NCBI RefSeq assembly: GCF_901709675.1
Contig: NC_051087.1
Span: forward strand, 17,858,067-17,922,066
Direction of reading: 5' to 3'
Length of the DNA stretch: 64,000 nt
Source: Syngnathus acus
Taxonomy: Eukaryota; Chordata; Actinopteri; Syngnathiformes; Syngnathidae
Position 1 is the stretch's first letter. Each line of letters opens with the position of its first letter. Shown here piece by piece: positions 41,034-52,703 of the stretch. The position numbers and the translations under genes were made by a program. The notes below the pieces were generated by a model that was given only the letters and a program-made list of their open reading frames with translations, was not told the DNA's origin and searched no databases.

Positions 41034-42045
41034 AAGTCGGTCAGAGAATGAAGCACCATCCTCGGCAGGGAATTGGCCTCCTGGAGGTGGTACATAGCCC
41101 CAGCGAAGACAGTGGTGGGTGTGTAAAAGGCTAGTCCAAGAATGTGGCACTTTCCCCAACCATCCGGCTCAGTGGCCTAGTGGTAGAGTGTCCGCCCTGA
41201 GACTGGAAGGTTGTGGGTTCAAACCCCGGCCGGGTCATACCATTGCCTCCCTGCTTGGCACTCAGCATTAAGGGTTGGACTTGTGGGGTTAGATCACCAA
41301 ATGATTCCCGAGCGCGGCACCGCTGCTGCTCCCTGCTCCCCTCTCCTCCAGGGGATGGATCAAAATCACATGGGGATGGGTTAAATGCATCGGACAAATT
41401 TCACCACACCCAGATGTGTGTGTGATGATCATTGGGACTTTAACTTTAACTTTTAACATCCATTATGAGAAGAAAGCCTCCTGGAGGTGGTGCTTAGCTC
41501 CAGCGAAGACGTCCGGGGGCACGTATAAGTCGGTCAGAAAATGAAGCAATATCCTTGGACAGCCAGCGGGTGGAGGCAGCCTCCTGGATGTGGCACTTGG
41601 GTTCCAGCAAAGACAACCGGGTGCCCATAAATGTCAGTATAAGAATGAGGCACTTTCCTCGGACAGAAGGCGGGAGGGCGCTGGCCCCTGGAAGTAACCG
41701 TTCGCCCGTGTAGCGGGGTGTGGGAAATGCTAAGTGTTATTACACCTGGTACCAAAGAAAAAGCTCCAGCTGCGCAAGGGGGTCAGAAGTAAAAGCAGGT
41801 CTGAGAACAAGGTAACATCCTCGGTCAGCCATCAGGAGGACATGGCCTCCTGAAGGTGGCACTTAGGCTCCAGCGATGTTGGCCAGGTAAGTGCAAATGT
41901 CAGTCCGACAACGAGGCACCATTCTCGGACAGCCCTCAGGAGGACAGGGCTTCGTGGAGGTGGCACTTATGTGCCAGCAATGCTGGCCAGGTAAGCGCAA
42001 CAGTCAGTTCGAGAACGAGGCACCATCTTTAGACAGCAGGTGTGA
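41034..42045 (+). repeat. Degenerate tandem array, about 100-bp units, with SINE insertion
   Basis: A unit with GGCCTCCTGGAGGTGGTACA, CCAGCGAAGAC, AAGTCGGTCAGAGAATGAAG and CATCCTCGG recurs at about 41071, 41475, 41580, 41850 and 41948, increasingly diverged. A SINE is inserted at 41164-41457. No coding frame is conserved between units. Confidence 0.75.
41164..41457 (+). mobile_element. tRNA-headed SINE, copy 3
   Basis: Begins CCGGCTCAGTGGCCTAGTGG, keeps the B-box-like GGTTCAAACCC, and ends ACTTTAACTTTAACTTTTA. It lacks about 22 bp (AAAGACTATAAAAATGGG...) present after GGGTCATACC in other copies. Confidence 0.92.
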
Positions 42046-42303
42046 CAGCCAGGGCCCCTGGCAGTCTCACGGAGCTCCAGCCTAAACACCCAGATGCTGA
42101 AAAAAGCGAGTCTGAGAACAAGGCACTCTCCCCGGGCAGCGGGGGTGAGCAGCCCTTGATCGGTAAGGCTCCAGGGCCCGCAGACTCCAGACTCAGGTAT
42201 TGCGCTGTATTGGGTCACCCAGCTCCAGCGCGCAGGCCTTCAGCAGACGGGTACCTCGTCAGGATCCGCTGCCTTGCTGGGGCGGAGTCTCCTCAGCTGT
42301 CCG

Positions 42304-42676
42304 TGTCACGTTCCTGCGTCACCTGACTTCCAGCCAAGCCCTAATCGAGGAATTGCCAGCACCTGCTACAGCTCGTTGGGTCCCCTACTTAACCTCTCTG
42401 TTTTCTGCCAGTGGTTGTCAGTTCGTCTACTTACCCTGCCCGTGACACCACTGCCTTTTTGTCCCCTGAACGATCTCTGTTGCCAACTGCTTCTGTAAAC
42501 TGACCGACCACGCTTCTGATCACCGCCTGTCTCGACAACCTGCCTGCCTCCGACTACGCGCTGTGCTCCGCTGCTCAGCCATGCCAGACCGCAAGCCCAG
42601 CGTTCCACTTCCCCTTTCCCCCTTCTTCAGTAAAGGATCGTGTTGCACTTGGTCGCCCTGTCTCTGTTCCGTGACA
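42304..42676 (+). mobile_element. Solo LTR (Ty3/gypsy-type)
   Basis: 373 bp from TGTCACGTTCCTGCGTC to TTCCGTGACA, flanked by the 5-bp duplication GTCCG (42299-42303 and 42677-42681). No interior, so LTR-LTR recombination removed it. Same family as 22074-24510. Confidence 0.94.
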
Positions 42677-42689
42677 GTCCGCTCATTTG

Positions 42690-43690
42690 AGCCGCTGTCA
42701 CCCTGGGTAGAAGGGTGTCGTCTACCAGTCTGCAGGTGAGTGATTGAGCAGGGGCAAATCGGGGAGCAGAAGGGGCAGATGGGAGTAAGGGTGATGGCAA
42801 GTGGGAGTGGTCAAATCTGTTGAAGGTGTCGTTCAGCTGGTTCGCCCTCTCCACACCCCAACCAATAGTGATACCTTTCTTTGGGCCGCAGCCGGTGATC
42901 AACCTCCCACACCTCGTTCATGTTCTTCTTCTGCAGCTTCTGCTCCAACTTCTTCATATAATGCGATTTTGCATCCCTAGAGCTGGACCTTGAGCTGACT
43001 CTGGACGTGCTTCAGCTCTCGCTGATTATCATCTTTGAAGGCCCATTTCTCACGATTCTGAAGGTCCTTGATCTCACTTGTAATCCAAGGCTTGTTAGCA
43101 TAGCAGTGCACTGTTCTTACTGGAACCACAACATCCATGCAGAAGTTATTGTACCAAGTGGTACAGTCCACAACCTCCAGCAATACATCCCAAGTCGATA
43201 GTCCCAAAGCAATCTCTCAGAGATTGCTGAGCCTCAGGTGACCACTCAGGTGGTCTTTGGTAGTCTTCTCACTTTTGTCGTGTAATGAGGCCGAAGCAGG
43301 ATGAAGTTCTAATGTCCCTTTCCCAGTGCAGGTAGAGGGGTGGCACTGTATGCATCCTCAACATTCGCATACAGCAGGTCAATAGTCCTATTTCCTTTGG
43401 TGAAGCAATCCATATACTGGGTGAAGGCAAGTAGAAATGTGTCCAATGTCACGTGGTTAAAGTCCCCAGAGATCATCACCCTCAGGGTTCTGTTTGCAGT
43501 TCAGCAACCGCAGCGTGGATGACGTCACACTCGATTCCCGCATCAGGACGCAGAGGACCGTAAACAAGAACAGCAATGGCTTTCTAAACTCCCTGGGCAG
43601 ATAATAATGACGCGGGCTCACCACAAATGTCTTTGCAGCAGATGGAAGTTTTGATGTACACATGTCCAGGGTGGCACCAGCTAACAATCA
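42690..43690 (-). pseudogene. LINE ORF2 5' region (family C), decayed
   Basis: On the minus strand, pieces of a non-LTR retrotransposon ORF2 are readable. In the endonuclease part, PREFRKPLLFLFTVLCVLM lies at about 43600-43550. The linker (43130-42977) has VDCTTWYNNFCMDVVVPVRT, NKPWITSEIKDLQNREKWAF and RELKHVQSQLKVQL. Many stops interrupt it. It differs from LINE-A and LINE-B; a Rex1/CR1-type clade is possible but not established. Confidence 0.65.
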
Positions 43691-44215
43691 GATACAGAAC
43701 GAGACCACCGCCTTTCAGAATTTTTTTTTTTGTGTGCATATAGTTTGTTGCTGTGCGCTACAGTTTAATAGAAATAAACAAAACAAAAACGTAGTATTGT
43801 TGTTTATTAAAAACTCACTTCCTATACCTGTACATTCAAATATGGTACTGACCTGAGACAGCAACCTGTAATTTTTGCTCACTGTTCAGTGATCTGCGCT
43901 CGCAAACCGGAGGCGTAGGGTTCGATCTTCAAGTTTAGTGAATGCTGCAATAGTAAAACGCCATATTAATCCATACCCCTACCCATTTTTGACCAAGACA
44001 AACAATTTGATCGTGGGAGAACTGCTTGGAAAGTAGATCTTCGGTTAAAAATGGTCTAAGGCTGTTTTAGTCCATCTATCTTCACTTGTAGTAGAGCGGT
44101 CTCCTTTAGGATGGTACCTTAGTGTCATCGAAATAAATTTTAATTTTTACTGTAATTTTACGGCTGAGTTCACGACCTGCCCATGTCCTCTAGTGGCCAA
44201 AAAGAAAAACAACAT
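43691..44215. other. Unassigned interspace
   Basis: About 525 bp without recognised elements. GGCGTAGGGTTCGATCTTCAAG near 43910 has a B-box-like core but no matching A box. Confidence 0.35.
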
Positions 44216-44490
44216 ACAGTAATCCCTCGCTACATCGCGGCTTCAGTGCATAGCGTTTTTCTTTTTCCAAATTAAATTGAGAAATTATGGCACGAAAATT
44301 TCCCACACGCCAGTAGAAGCCAGGGAGTCCCCACACAATTGCAGTACGCACACTTGTACCTTTTTATAAAACAAAGTTCTTATAATAAGAGTTCTAAAAA
44401 CATATTTACAGTATTGTAACTTGTTATAAAAAAAGTTACAACAATGAAAGAGCTCTAAAAATATATTTACAGCACGCGCGCACACACACT
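44216..44490 (-). mobile_element. Tigger-like MITE, inverted partial copy
   Basis: Begins TACAGTAATCCCTCGCTACA and continues with the reverse of the block at 3333-2995 and 9897-9600, including AGAGTTCTAAAAACATATTT. The far end is cut by the next hAT fragment. Confidence 0.85.
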
Positions 44491-45964
44491 GGTCCGTAGG
44501 TCACTTGGTGCCGGGCTGCCAAGCCGCACAGAAAAAAAAATAATTTACTACCGTAATTTTCGGACTATAAGTCGCGTTTTTTTTTTTCATAGTTTAGGTG
44601 GGGGGGCGACTTATACTGAGGAGCGACTTATATGTGAATTTTTTCACAAATTTTCAAAATTAAAAAAAAACTGCGATAAACGAACCGCGATGTAGCAAGG
44701 GATTACTGTAATTTGAATTTCAAGTGACGTCCGTGGCGCGGCGCGGTGGTTGTTTACATAAAGGACAAAGATTCAATCACGGGATGACGAAGATGACAAA
44801 GGGCCCCACGTACTACCGGCATCATTTGCGGCTTTGTTTGTAAGTGACACGGAGGACGAAAAGTTTGAAGGTTTTAATGATTTGAAGTGACACAGAAGGT
44901 TTGAAAAACTATTATGGCTTTTACGCACGCCCGGTCCTACTCTACGGAGCTCTCTTTCACCTCCGTGGATTGAAGTCGGGGGCCGGCGCTCGGCCGAGTG
45001 GCTGTCCAGGGACAGTGGATGGGGCTCGGACATAGCTTTTACGCACGCCCGGTCTTACTCTACGGAGCTCTCTTTCACTCTCGGAAAAAGTGGAACCGTG
45101 ATGTAGCAAGGGATTACTGTAATTTTAATTTCAAGTGATGTCAGCAGCGCGATGTCAGCAGCGCGATGTCAGCAGCGCGATGTGGCGCGGCGGTTGTTTA
45201 CAAAAAGGACAAAGATTGATCACGGGATGACGAAGATGACGAAGGGCCCCACGTATTAACGGCATCATTAGCGGGTTTGTTTGTAAGTGACATGGAGGAT
45301 GAAGAGTTTGAAGGATTTAATGATTTGGAGTGACACAGAAGGTTTGAAAAACTATTATGGCTTTTACGCACACCCGGTCCTACTCTACGGAGCTCTCTTT
45401 CACCTCCGTGGATGGAAGTTGGGGGCCGGCGCTCGGCCGGGTGGCTGTCCGGGGACGGTGGAGGGGGCTCGGACATGGCTTTTACGCACGCCCGGTCCTA
45501 TTCTATGGAGCTCTCTTCCACCTCCGTGGCTGGAAGTGCCACCTCCGGGGATGGAAGTCCACGCTGCCACACACCTGGAAGTCGACGCCGGTGCTTGGGG
45601 CCGTGTGGTGGTGAACTATTTATGTTATAGTTATTTGATATATTTTATTTTGTGTAGCAACTTGTATATGTTTTTATCGTTACAGTTCAGTACTTGTTGC
45701 CTCGTTGAACTCTTGTTTTGTTAAATAAAGAGACGTTTACCAAACCCACGTCTTTCCTTGTACTTTGTTAACGCTATAATATAGTTATGTACTACATCTG
45801 TGGAATAACGACGAGGCTGACGTCAGGGCGCACGCGCGGTGTTTTTGACAAAGGACGAGGAATTTGATCGATGGATTTAATGATTTGGAGTGACACAGAT
45901 GGTTTGATAATATTGTTGTTTATATGATAGTTATTTGATATATACTTTATATATCGTTATATGG

Positions 45965-47130
45965 TGAAGGAATAGGGTCAAAAGACACAAAACCCGCCTA
46001 GCCACAATAACAGATACGCTCACATCTCTTTGGATAAAGTATATAAGCAGACAAGTATATTCATGGAGTCAACCAATAAAGAAGACATTCTTTGATATAA
46101 GATAATAACAGAGGTTGCTACAACTTCACGATTCAATATGTATTTCTGTGCACTGCAAAATAAATGTCTTTTGATATGTTGCCTAAATAGCTTAATGACC
46201 CTTAAGGAACTGTGTAATGCATGCCTGATGTTTTCGCTCTAAATCATGGACACGGCCAGAGTCATCTTGACCGTTCAGTACTTGATTATATCTTGTGTTT
46301 TGACTAAACGTCATATGTCGCCTAATGCGGGACGCCAGCTTTTCGATTACTACTGAACGCTCTGCACAGAGGGAAATGTTTTGCCTAACAAAGAAAAGAT
46401 ATGGTGGGAAGCATGATTAAACTAAGAATATAATGATGTGAGCAAAGACATGGAGTATCAAAAGAACTAACTTTGCATAGTCAGGGAACAGTAATAGATT
46501 AATGATGTGACAGCCAAAAGCTCACATAAATTCGTACAAAATGACAAAATTGAAAGAATGAGGTCCGACAGTATATGTGCAAGGATGGAGGAGAATGTTT
46601 ACAGGAAGGTCACTTGGAGATAAAAAACAGCTGGTGCCAGAGGGAGACAGCCAAGGACTCGGCCAAAGATGATCACCAAGGCCGAAAGACGGGATGGAAG
46701 ACAACAGCCCACACACACACACCGAATCGTCCAGAACCAGCACCCACTCCCATGGAATCAAACTCTACTGCGAACTCGTCCCACCCCAACGACTCATCAC
46801 CCATCAAACTCGCCCCACACCGGCCTGTCAAACTGAATATAAGCTGACCAAAGAACCTTGAACGTTGCCTTTTCTGAATGGAGACTTTCTGCTCTTGAAA
46901 GGCCCAGCGCTGTATTGTACTTTCCTGAAAACAGAGCTTTCTTAACAAGAATTATGATTGAACTCAACCAACCTGTGTAAGTCTAATTTCTGCTTCAGTG
47001 TCTTTGCATTTTCCTAAATCTGAAGAAATTAAACGAGCACGCAGTGAGTAAATTGGATAACAGGTGATTGGCAATGGCTTTTGCCGTGAGGCGCAGATAG
47101 CGCTCCCTAAATTGTGGACCAAATCCAACA
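45965..47130 (+). repeat. 5' LTR of the LARD-like element
   Basis: Starts TGAAGGAATAGGGTC and ends AAATCCAACA. TATA-like TATATAA at 46040-46046 and AATAAA at about 46159 could be promoter and poly(A) signal. An older, diverged 3' piece of the same LTR family is at 61995-62301. Confidence 0.93.
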
Positions 47131-47132
47131 AA

Positions 47133-47150
47133 TGGTGACCATCCGACGTG
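47133..47150 (+). promoter_or_regulatory. Primer-binding site
   Basis: TGGTGACCATCCGACGTG follows the LTR end (CA) by AA. It starts with TGG, complementary to a tRNA CCA end; the tRNA is not identified. Confidence 0.8.
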
Positions 47151-47517
47151 ATTTCTTCAGAAGGGAAAGTGCATGCTCCAGGAAGGATTCTTCCATCTCC
47201 GCTCTTGCTCAACAATATTGCAGTCCGATCAACACAAAAGGTAAGGGGGAACTTTTTTTATAAAAATCTCCCAGTTCAGCAATGTTGTGGAGTGAAAGCG
47301 GAGTAAAATTAAAATTAAATATTAATAATTTTAGCTCTGTGTTCAGGAATTGTGGTTGTATGTATATACTACATTTATGCTTGTATGGGAACTGGGGAAA
47401 AAGTGACGTTTTGTGGAAAAGAAAAGGAGAAAGGTGGTGAGGACTTCGTCTGATCAGCGAAGGAAACTCACACCGTGGAACTTGTGGGATGCCAATGGCT
47501 AGCATATAGGCACCGGA

Positions 47518-47592
47518 GTGGCCTCAATAGTAGACGCTTAGGGACTTTGTACTGTTGCCTAAGGTCAGGGTCGATTGGATCGGCCAGGCCAC
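47518..47592 (+). ncRNA. Structured leader RNA motif, copy 1
   Basis: A 75-nt segment closes with a perfect 7-bp stem, GTGGCCT with AGGCCAC. Inside are hairpin 1 (CTTAGG/CCTAAG, 15-nt loop, 47537-47563) and hairpin 2 (GGTCGAT-TGG-ATCGGCC, 47569-47585), giving a three-way junction. Copy 2 keeps the fold with compensatory changes. It lies 370 nt behind the primer-binding site. Function is inferred only. Confidence 0.75.
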
Positions 47593-47596
47593 CAAT

Positions 47597-47613
47597 ACGA
47601 GTCGGGGACTCGT
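47597..47613 (+). ncRNA. Perfect hairpin between the two structured motifs
   Basis: ACGAGTC-GGG-GACTCGT, a 7-bp stem with a GGG loop, starting 4 nt after copy 1 ends and followed by an A-rich tract. The size equals hairpin 2 of the junctions. Confidence 0.7.
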
Positions 47614-47674
47614 GAAAAAGAAAAAAAAAAAAAAAGAGGTGACGGCATCGCTGATATAGCAGGACGGATGCCTG

Positions 47675-47748
47675 GCGACCTCAATAGTGCGACCTTAGAG
47701 ACTTATATTGTTGTCTAGGGCGAAGGGTAACTGGGTTAACCAGGTCGC
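47675..47748 (+). ncRNA. Structured leader RNA motif, copy 2
   Basis: A 74-nt segment with closing stem GCGACCT/AGGTCGC (extendable by two pairs outward), hairpin 1 CCTTAGA/TCTAGGG (47693-47720) and hairpin 2 GGGTAAC-TGG-GTTAACC (one G.A mismatch, 47725-47741). Single-stranded CTCAATAGT and the TGG loop are identical to copy 1, while stem pairs have changed together. Confidence 0.75.
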
Positions 47749-50700
47749 TACATAATTGTTGAAGTGTGACTATGATGATATTGTGTGGAAAGCAGGCTTG
47801 GCTGTCAGATGGGACAGCGACGCAGCTGGAGAAGTGAGTGATTAGTTGTGGTGCTGCTGTTCATGGGGTGGAAGTGATGATTTGTGGTTCATGAAGAACA
47901 ATAAGTTGATTTGTATAAAATTGTTGATTTATATTTGGCATGTGAGTTGGAGTCAGAAAAATGGCTTAAAAAGAATTTGATAAAGAATATATATATAATT
48001 AGCATGAAGGTTGTATCCCATTGTGTGGTGGGGTTAAACTGTAACCATTTTTGTTTTCAAAAGGGTGCGGCTCTAAAGTTTGGGCCAAACGGTCAGGTGG
48101 GCACAAATGCATATTTTGGACAGAGGTGGGGGGTTGCATTGTGCGACGTGGTGGTGGCGAGGCTCTCCACACTTCGGTTGCCCCCCCCCCCCCCTTGTCA
48201 TCAACTGGGAAGATTGTCATGTCTATGTTGTGGGCCCGTGTGTTATCTATGTTTGTCTTTGTGTATCAGTTTGTTATAAATGATGGAATTGGGTTAAAAT
48301 GGTGCACGAAAACGGTGTGCTAGACAATGGTTTATCAGATTTGCATTGTTAAATGTAAAAATTAGAAATTATAGAATAATCTGAGGGTTGTGGGCAGAAA
48401 CTGGTCCAACGAGGAGAGTGCCCAGCCCTCATAAAAAATGTGAGAGTAAGAGAGAGAACATACATTGTAGAATTGGATAAAATTAAATTGTGATTGCAGA
48501 TGTTACATTTAGGAGGAATTATTGATCGATTAGGACATTAGAAGGACATTAGAAGTAGGGGGCATTCATGATTGGGATTAAATTAAGGATAAAATTAGGT
48601 CAATGATTAGAAATGGTGCTCTGCACAAAAAGGCTAAAATTTTAATGAGAAAACATTTGGAGCACTTGGGTTTATTTTGTTTATTGTTATGTTTTTCTTG
48701 TGTTCTTGGGTTAGGGTTCAGGTGTTCCTTGTGATTCTCTTATCGCCTGCATTGTAAATGTTTTTGTTTATGCAGATAGGTTAACAGGCTAGGAATTTAG
48801 TGGGGAGATAATTGATCAATTGATGGGGGTTAATAATTGTCCAAATTCTAGTCACATGTTTTGAGGGACCACAGCAACAACATTATATTTGGAGGCCATT
48901 ATTTAGTACGTGATGACAGTGTCTAGATAAGTAGACTGTTTTATCAAAAAATGTGAGAGTGAAGGAGGAGGTTTGATTTGTAATCTGGCATTTGGGTGCC
49001 ACTTTTAAGAGTCTGTGCAGGAGCATAGATTGTTTTTGTGTGTTTTTAAAGATATATTTAACAGTTTATCTTGGTGCAGTAAGGATATAGCAATTTTGAA
49101 AGACTTAAAATTAAAAGCAAAATTACATTTTAATTCTGACACATGCCAGCTAACATGAGGATGGCAAATAAATAAATGAATAAATATTAGCTCAAAGGTG
49201 GCATGTGTTTTAAATTGGGCGATAAGACATTCACTTTCAAGCACTATCATTTAGCGCTGCTGACAACAATAACATATGAGATGGTAAATCAAGGAGGAGT
49301 GTCATAGTTGGAACACAGGCGCTGTATGACCTATAGATTGAACAATAACATTCACCGCATATACAACCATGTTGGTAGGTTGTTAAATTACATTACAGTT
49401 TAATACAAAGGATTTCGGAACTTTATTTGATGATAAACACTGGAACGAGGATTTTAGCTGTGTTAATGGGTTGGGGGGATGGATTACTCGGAAAAAAAAA
49501 AAAAAAAAAAAAAGCATTTGATAAGGGCGGCTTGATAGTAAGATGATGAGTGTGCGCAACTGGTAGGATACAAAATGTTAATAGGAAGATTTGGGGTGTA
49601 AGGAACAGATACTACACAGGAAGACTGATAACACGAAGATAGTTTTGTGAAATTTGTGTCCCAGTGTGTTCTGCCCTAGCGTGTGGCACAAGTCCTGAAC
49701 TGAGTCCTCGTACTCCACTGGCTGTCTCAAAATCAACAGAGGACTGTCCCTGGTCATGAGACACCTTTGACCTTTGGGAGAACAACGGGAACTATTATCA
49801 TGCTTGAAGGGGGCAAGCACAGCTCTTCACAGGACGAGAACCATACAGTTGGTGGAATACACACAGTTGCAGATCAAAAAGAAAATGGACTGAAAGAACA
49901 AAGACAAGATGGACGCATTTGAGAATGGCGGACAATCCAGCCCTGAGTCATCATCATGAGAATCTAAGAGGAGAGGCTGCTAAAGACTTGCACGAGGCAC
50001 ATGAAGTCAAACTGGACACATTGCTAAAGACTGCTGAACCATTACAAAGTTGGTGGAGTAAGGGACAAAAGGGATGGAAATGTGTTTGGGTGCTGGGGCG
50101 GACATAACTGAGGAGTTTTGATAAAAGAGGGAATAATAAGGCTGCTTATTGACATTGAAACGGGGATAAAAAACAAAATACATCGATATGGACAGTGAAG
50201 ATGCACTAATAATAACAAATCATACGACAGCGCGATCAGAAACTTTGCAAAGTGTACATTGATCGATAAAAATGAAATCATTTGAATCATAAATTTCTAT
50301 ATGTAACATAGCATTTCGAAGACATGATGAATCTAATTGAAATAATGAAATTTTATAATTGGACCGGTGAAAATTTGGATTCGGGCAAAAGAAGGCTGAA
50401 TTGCTAAACTTAATTGACCTTTATCGAAACGACAGAATTTAATTACACATCAATTGCGACTGATTTATAGGATGCATATTTGAGCTTGAAGGGGTGAGGG
50501 GCCATAAGAAAGTGGGAATTCTGGATAGTCAGCAAAATAGTAATACAGGGCACTACTTAATTAAAAAAGAATACAGTAGGGTTTTTAAATAACAATTACA
50601 GTGACATGACCCTTGCGACAATTGGTTTGAATGGCAATTTATGATGGGCACTTGGGGTTAGGATTAACAATCCATCCATTACTGGTGCGGCTCGTCCTTA

Positions 50701-51385
50701 CGAGGGTCACGGAGGATTAACAATAATAACTAGAATTTGTAATTTCTGTAGAAATTGCGTGTGAAAGCGAAGAGGCTGAATAAAAATTCGGGGAATGCTA
50801 CAAGATTGTGTTTAAATTTGGAACGTGTTGAAGTGGTCAGAAAATGGATGAAAATATAGAAAGAATTCTGTAAAATTGGGCGTGAATTTTAAAGTTGAAA
50901 ATTTGGAATTTTTCAAAAGTGGGAAGTTTTGGAATAGGTAGATAAGATGAACAGTTCAAAAATTTAAATGGGTTGAGTCAGTGAAAAAAAAAAAAAAAAA
51001 AAAAAAATTTAATTAGAAATTATAAGGGAAAAAGGAAATTTTGCAAAATCTTACCGCAATGTTAAAAGTGAAAATGTGAAATTTTAATCTAGGAAGTGAA
51101 AGAAGGCGAATTGGAGGAATTATGAGGAAGAAAATGAGAAATGTTGAATGTGCCATGAAGAATGTATGGTGAAATATTGGTTTAAAATTTGTAAATTTCT
51201 CGAAAACCGTAAATATTTAGAATATTTGGCATGAATATTTGGAATGTGTTAAAAGTGTTGATAGTGGAATGAAGTGAATCAGATGAATTTGTAGAAGTAG
51301 TTAAGCTAAAACAAAAATTAAAAAAAAGAATAAATAAATAAAAAAAGAGGCAGAAGAATGCAGAAGAAGTTGAATAATAATAAAG

Positions 51386-51475
51386 TCAAGGCAAGTCAAG
51401 TTTATTTACGTATATAGCCCACAAGCAAGTCTCAAAGGGCTTCAAATGTACAAAATTTGACAATTTAAAGTACAG
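51386..51475 (-). repeat. LINE 3' end scrap
   Basis: CAAGGCAAGTCAAGTTTATT and ATAGCCCACAAGCAAG resemble the very common fish LINE 3' end AAGTCAAGTTTATTTATATA (from memory). Only about 90 bp. Confidence 0.5.
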
Positions 51476-52523
51476 GAACAATAAGTGTGAAGGCCACAAT
51501 GATGATCATGACAGTAAAAATATTTCTAATTGGTTTTGATAGGTACAAAGGGGGAACATGGAAGAAGGTTTCAAAATTTGTGATTTAGCGTGACTCCATT
51601 ATCAGGAGTAAGCATTTCTTTTTGATTCTAAGAATTGGCATCAACAAAAATGAGAACGATAATCTTCAAGGTGATAGTGTAAGTGGCAGGAAGAAGCTGT
51701 GTATATTGTTTTTTAAACATTATTTTTAGTATCATTATTTTTTAGGAGGGTCAGTTATGCTTGTGAGGAGATGAATGAAGGAACAAGGTAACAGTAAAAG
51801 GGAGTGCTCTATAATTTTTTGGTTCTTTGCCAGAGGTAGTTATTTGGAGGGATGAATTTAAACTGAAAGCAAAATGGAACTGTTTAGTGGAAGAAATATG
51901 GGAAGGTGGAAATATTGAAGTTACAGCTCAACACGAAGTGTCAAATAGTCTAAGTGTGAGATGTGAGCAAACTAAATGGGGAGTTAAATCATGTTCCAGC
52001 ATGCTGCATATTGGCAAACGATGAGAGGACAGGAGACCAGACAATTAGATATTAATTTTGGATTTAAAATGAAAAAGGGAAATTTTAATTGAGGAGAACA
52101 TTTTGCGTAGGGTTGGTTCCTTTTACAATTTAATATTGTATGTTTTTATGTGTGTGTTGTGGGATGACAGTTTGTCTGTAATGGTGTATGAATGTCAAGT
52201 CTGTGCTTGTGGTGTTTGTGTATTGTGAATGGTTAACATGATTCAAGGTTGGGGTGATGTGATCACAGCAGAGGATAACATTCCTCTCACCTGAAAAATA
52301 TAAAGATACTACAGATTTGAAAAAGCAAGATTGATCGGGGCTAATTTTGGAATAAATATGGGTTTGGGATTACTCTGGGGCACCATTGACAACAAAAGAC
52401 TTCAATGGAGAAGGCCCAATTCAAGATTATGACCAGACGTGACAATACCAGCATTGACAATCAAGACTCTGAGCCAAGACAGTGTATGACAACAACTCTG
52501 GACTTACCTGACAGTGTGACGAA

Positions 52524-52703
52524 ATGTACGTGACGGAATTTGTGATGACTTGCTTTGTTTTGATGTTTTACCTAATTGTATTGCAGCCTCTAACAGCAAC
52601 CCAGGGAGCAGATTGTGCTTTATTTGTTAAACTCGTGTTTACTTTGCAGGTTGTCAACTGCAGTCTTGGAGAATTTTGTGTCATGTCTGTGAACATGCAT
52701 TAA
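52524..52703 (+). CDS. Small open frame with signal-peptide-like N-terminus
   Basis: ATG at 52524, 59 codons, TAA at 52701-52703. The first 20 residues are hydrophobic (FVMTCFVLMFYLIVLQ) and are followed by a polar QPLTATQGA stretch that could be a cleavage site, then several cysteines. It could be the leftover leader of an envelope gene or chance. Nothing else supports translation. Confidence 0.25.
   Translation: MYVTEFVMTCFVLMFYLIVLQPLTATQGADCALFVKLVFTLQVVNCSLGEFCVMSVNMH

Noticed and set aside
47518-47748. Pair of tRNA genes (74-75 nt with a 7-bp closing stem)
   Set aside because: No T-loop GTTCRANNC, D-loop or anticodon arm of normal size, and the fold is a three-way junction, not a cloverleaf.
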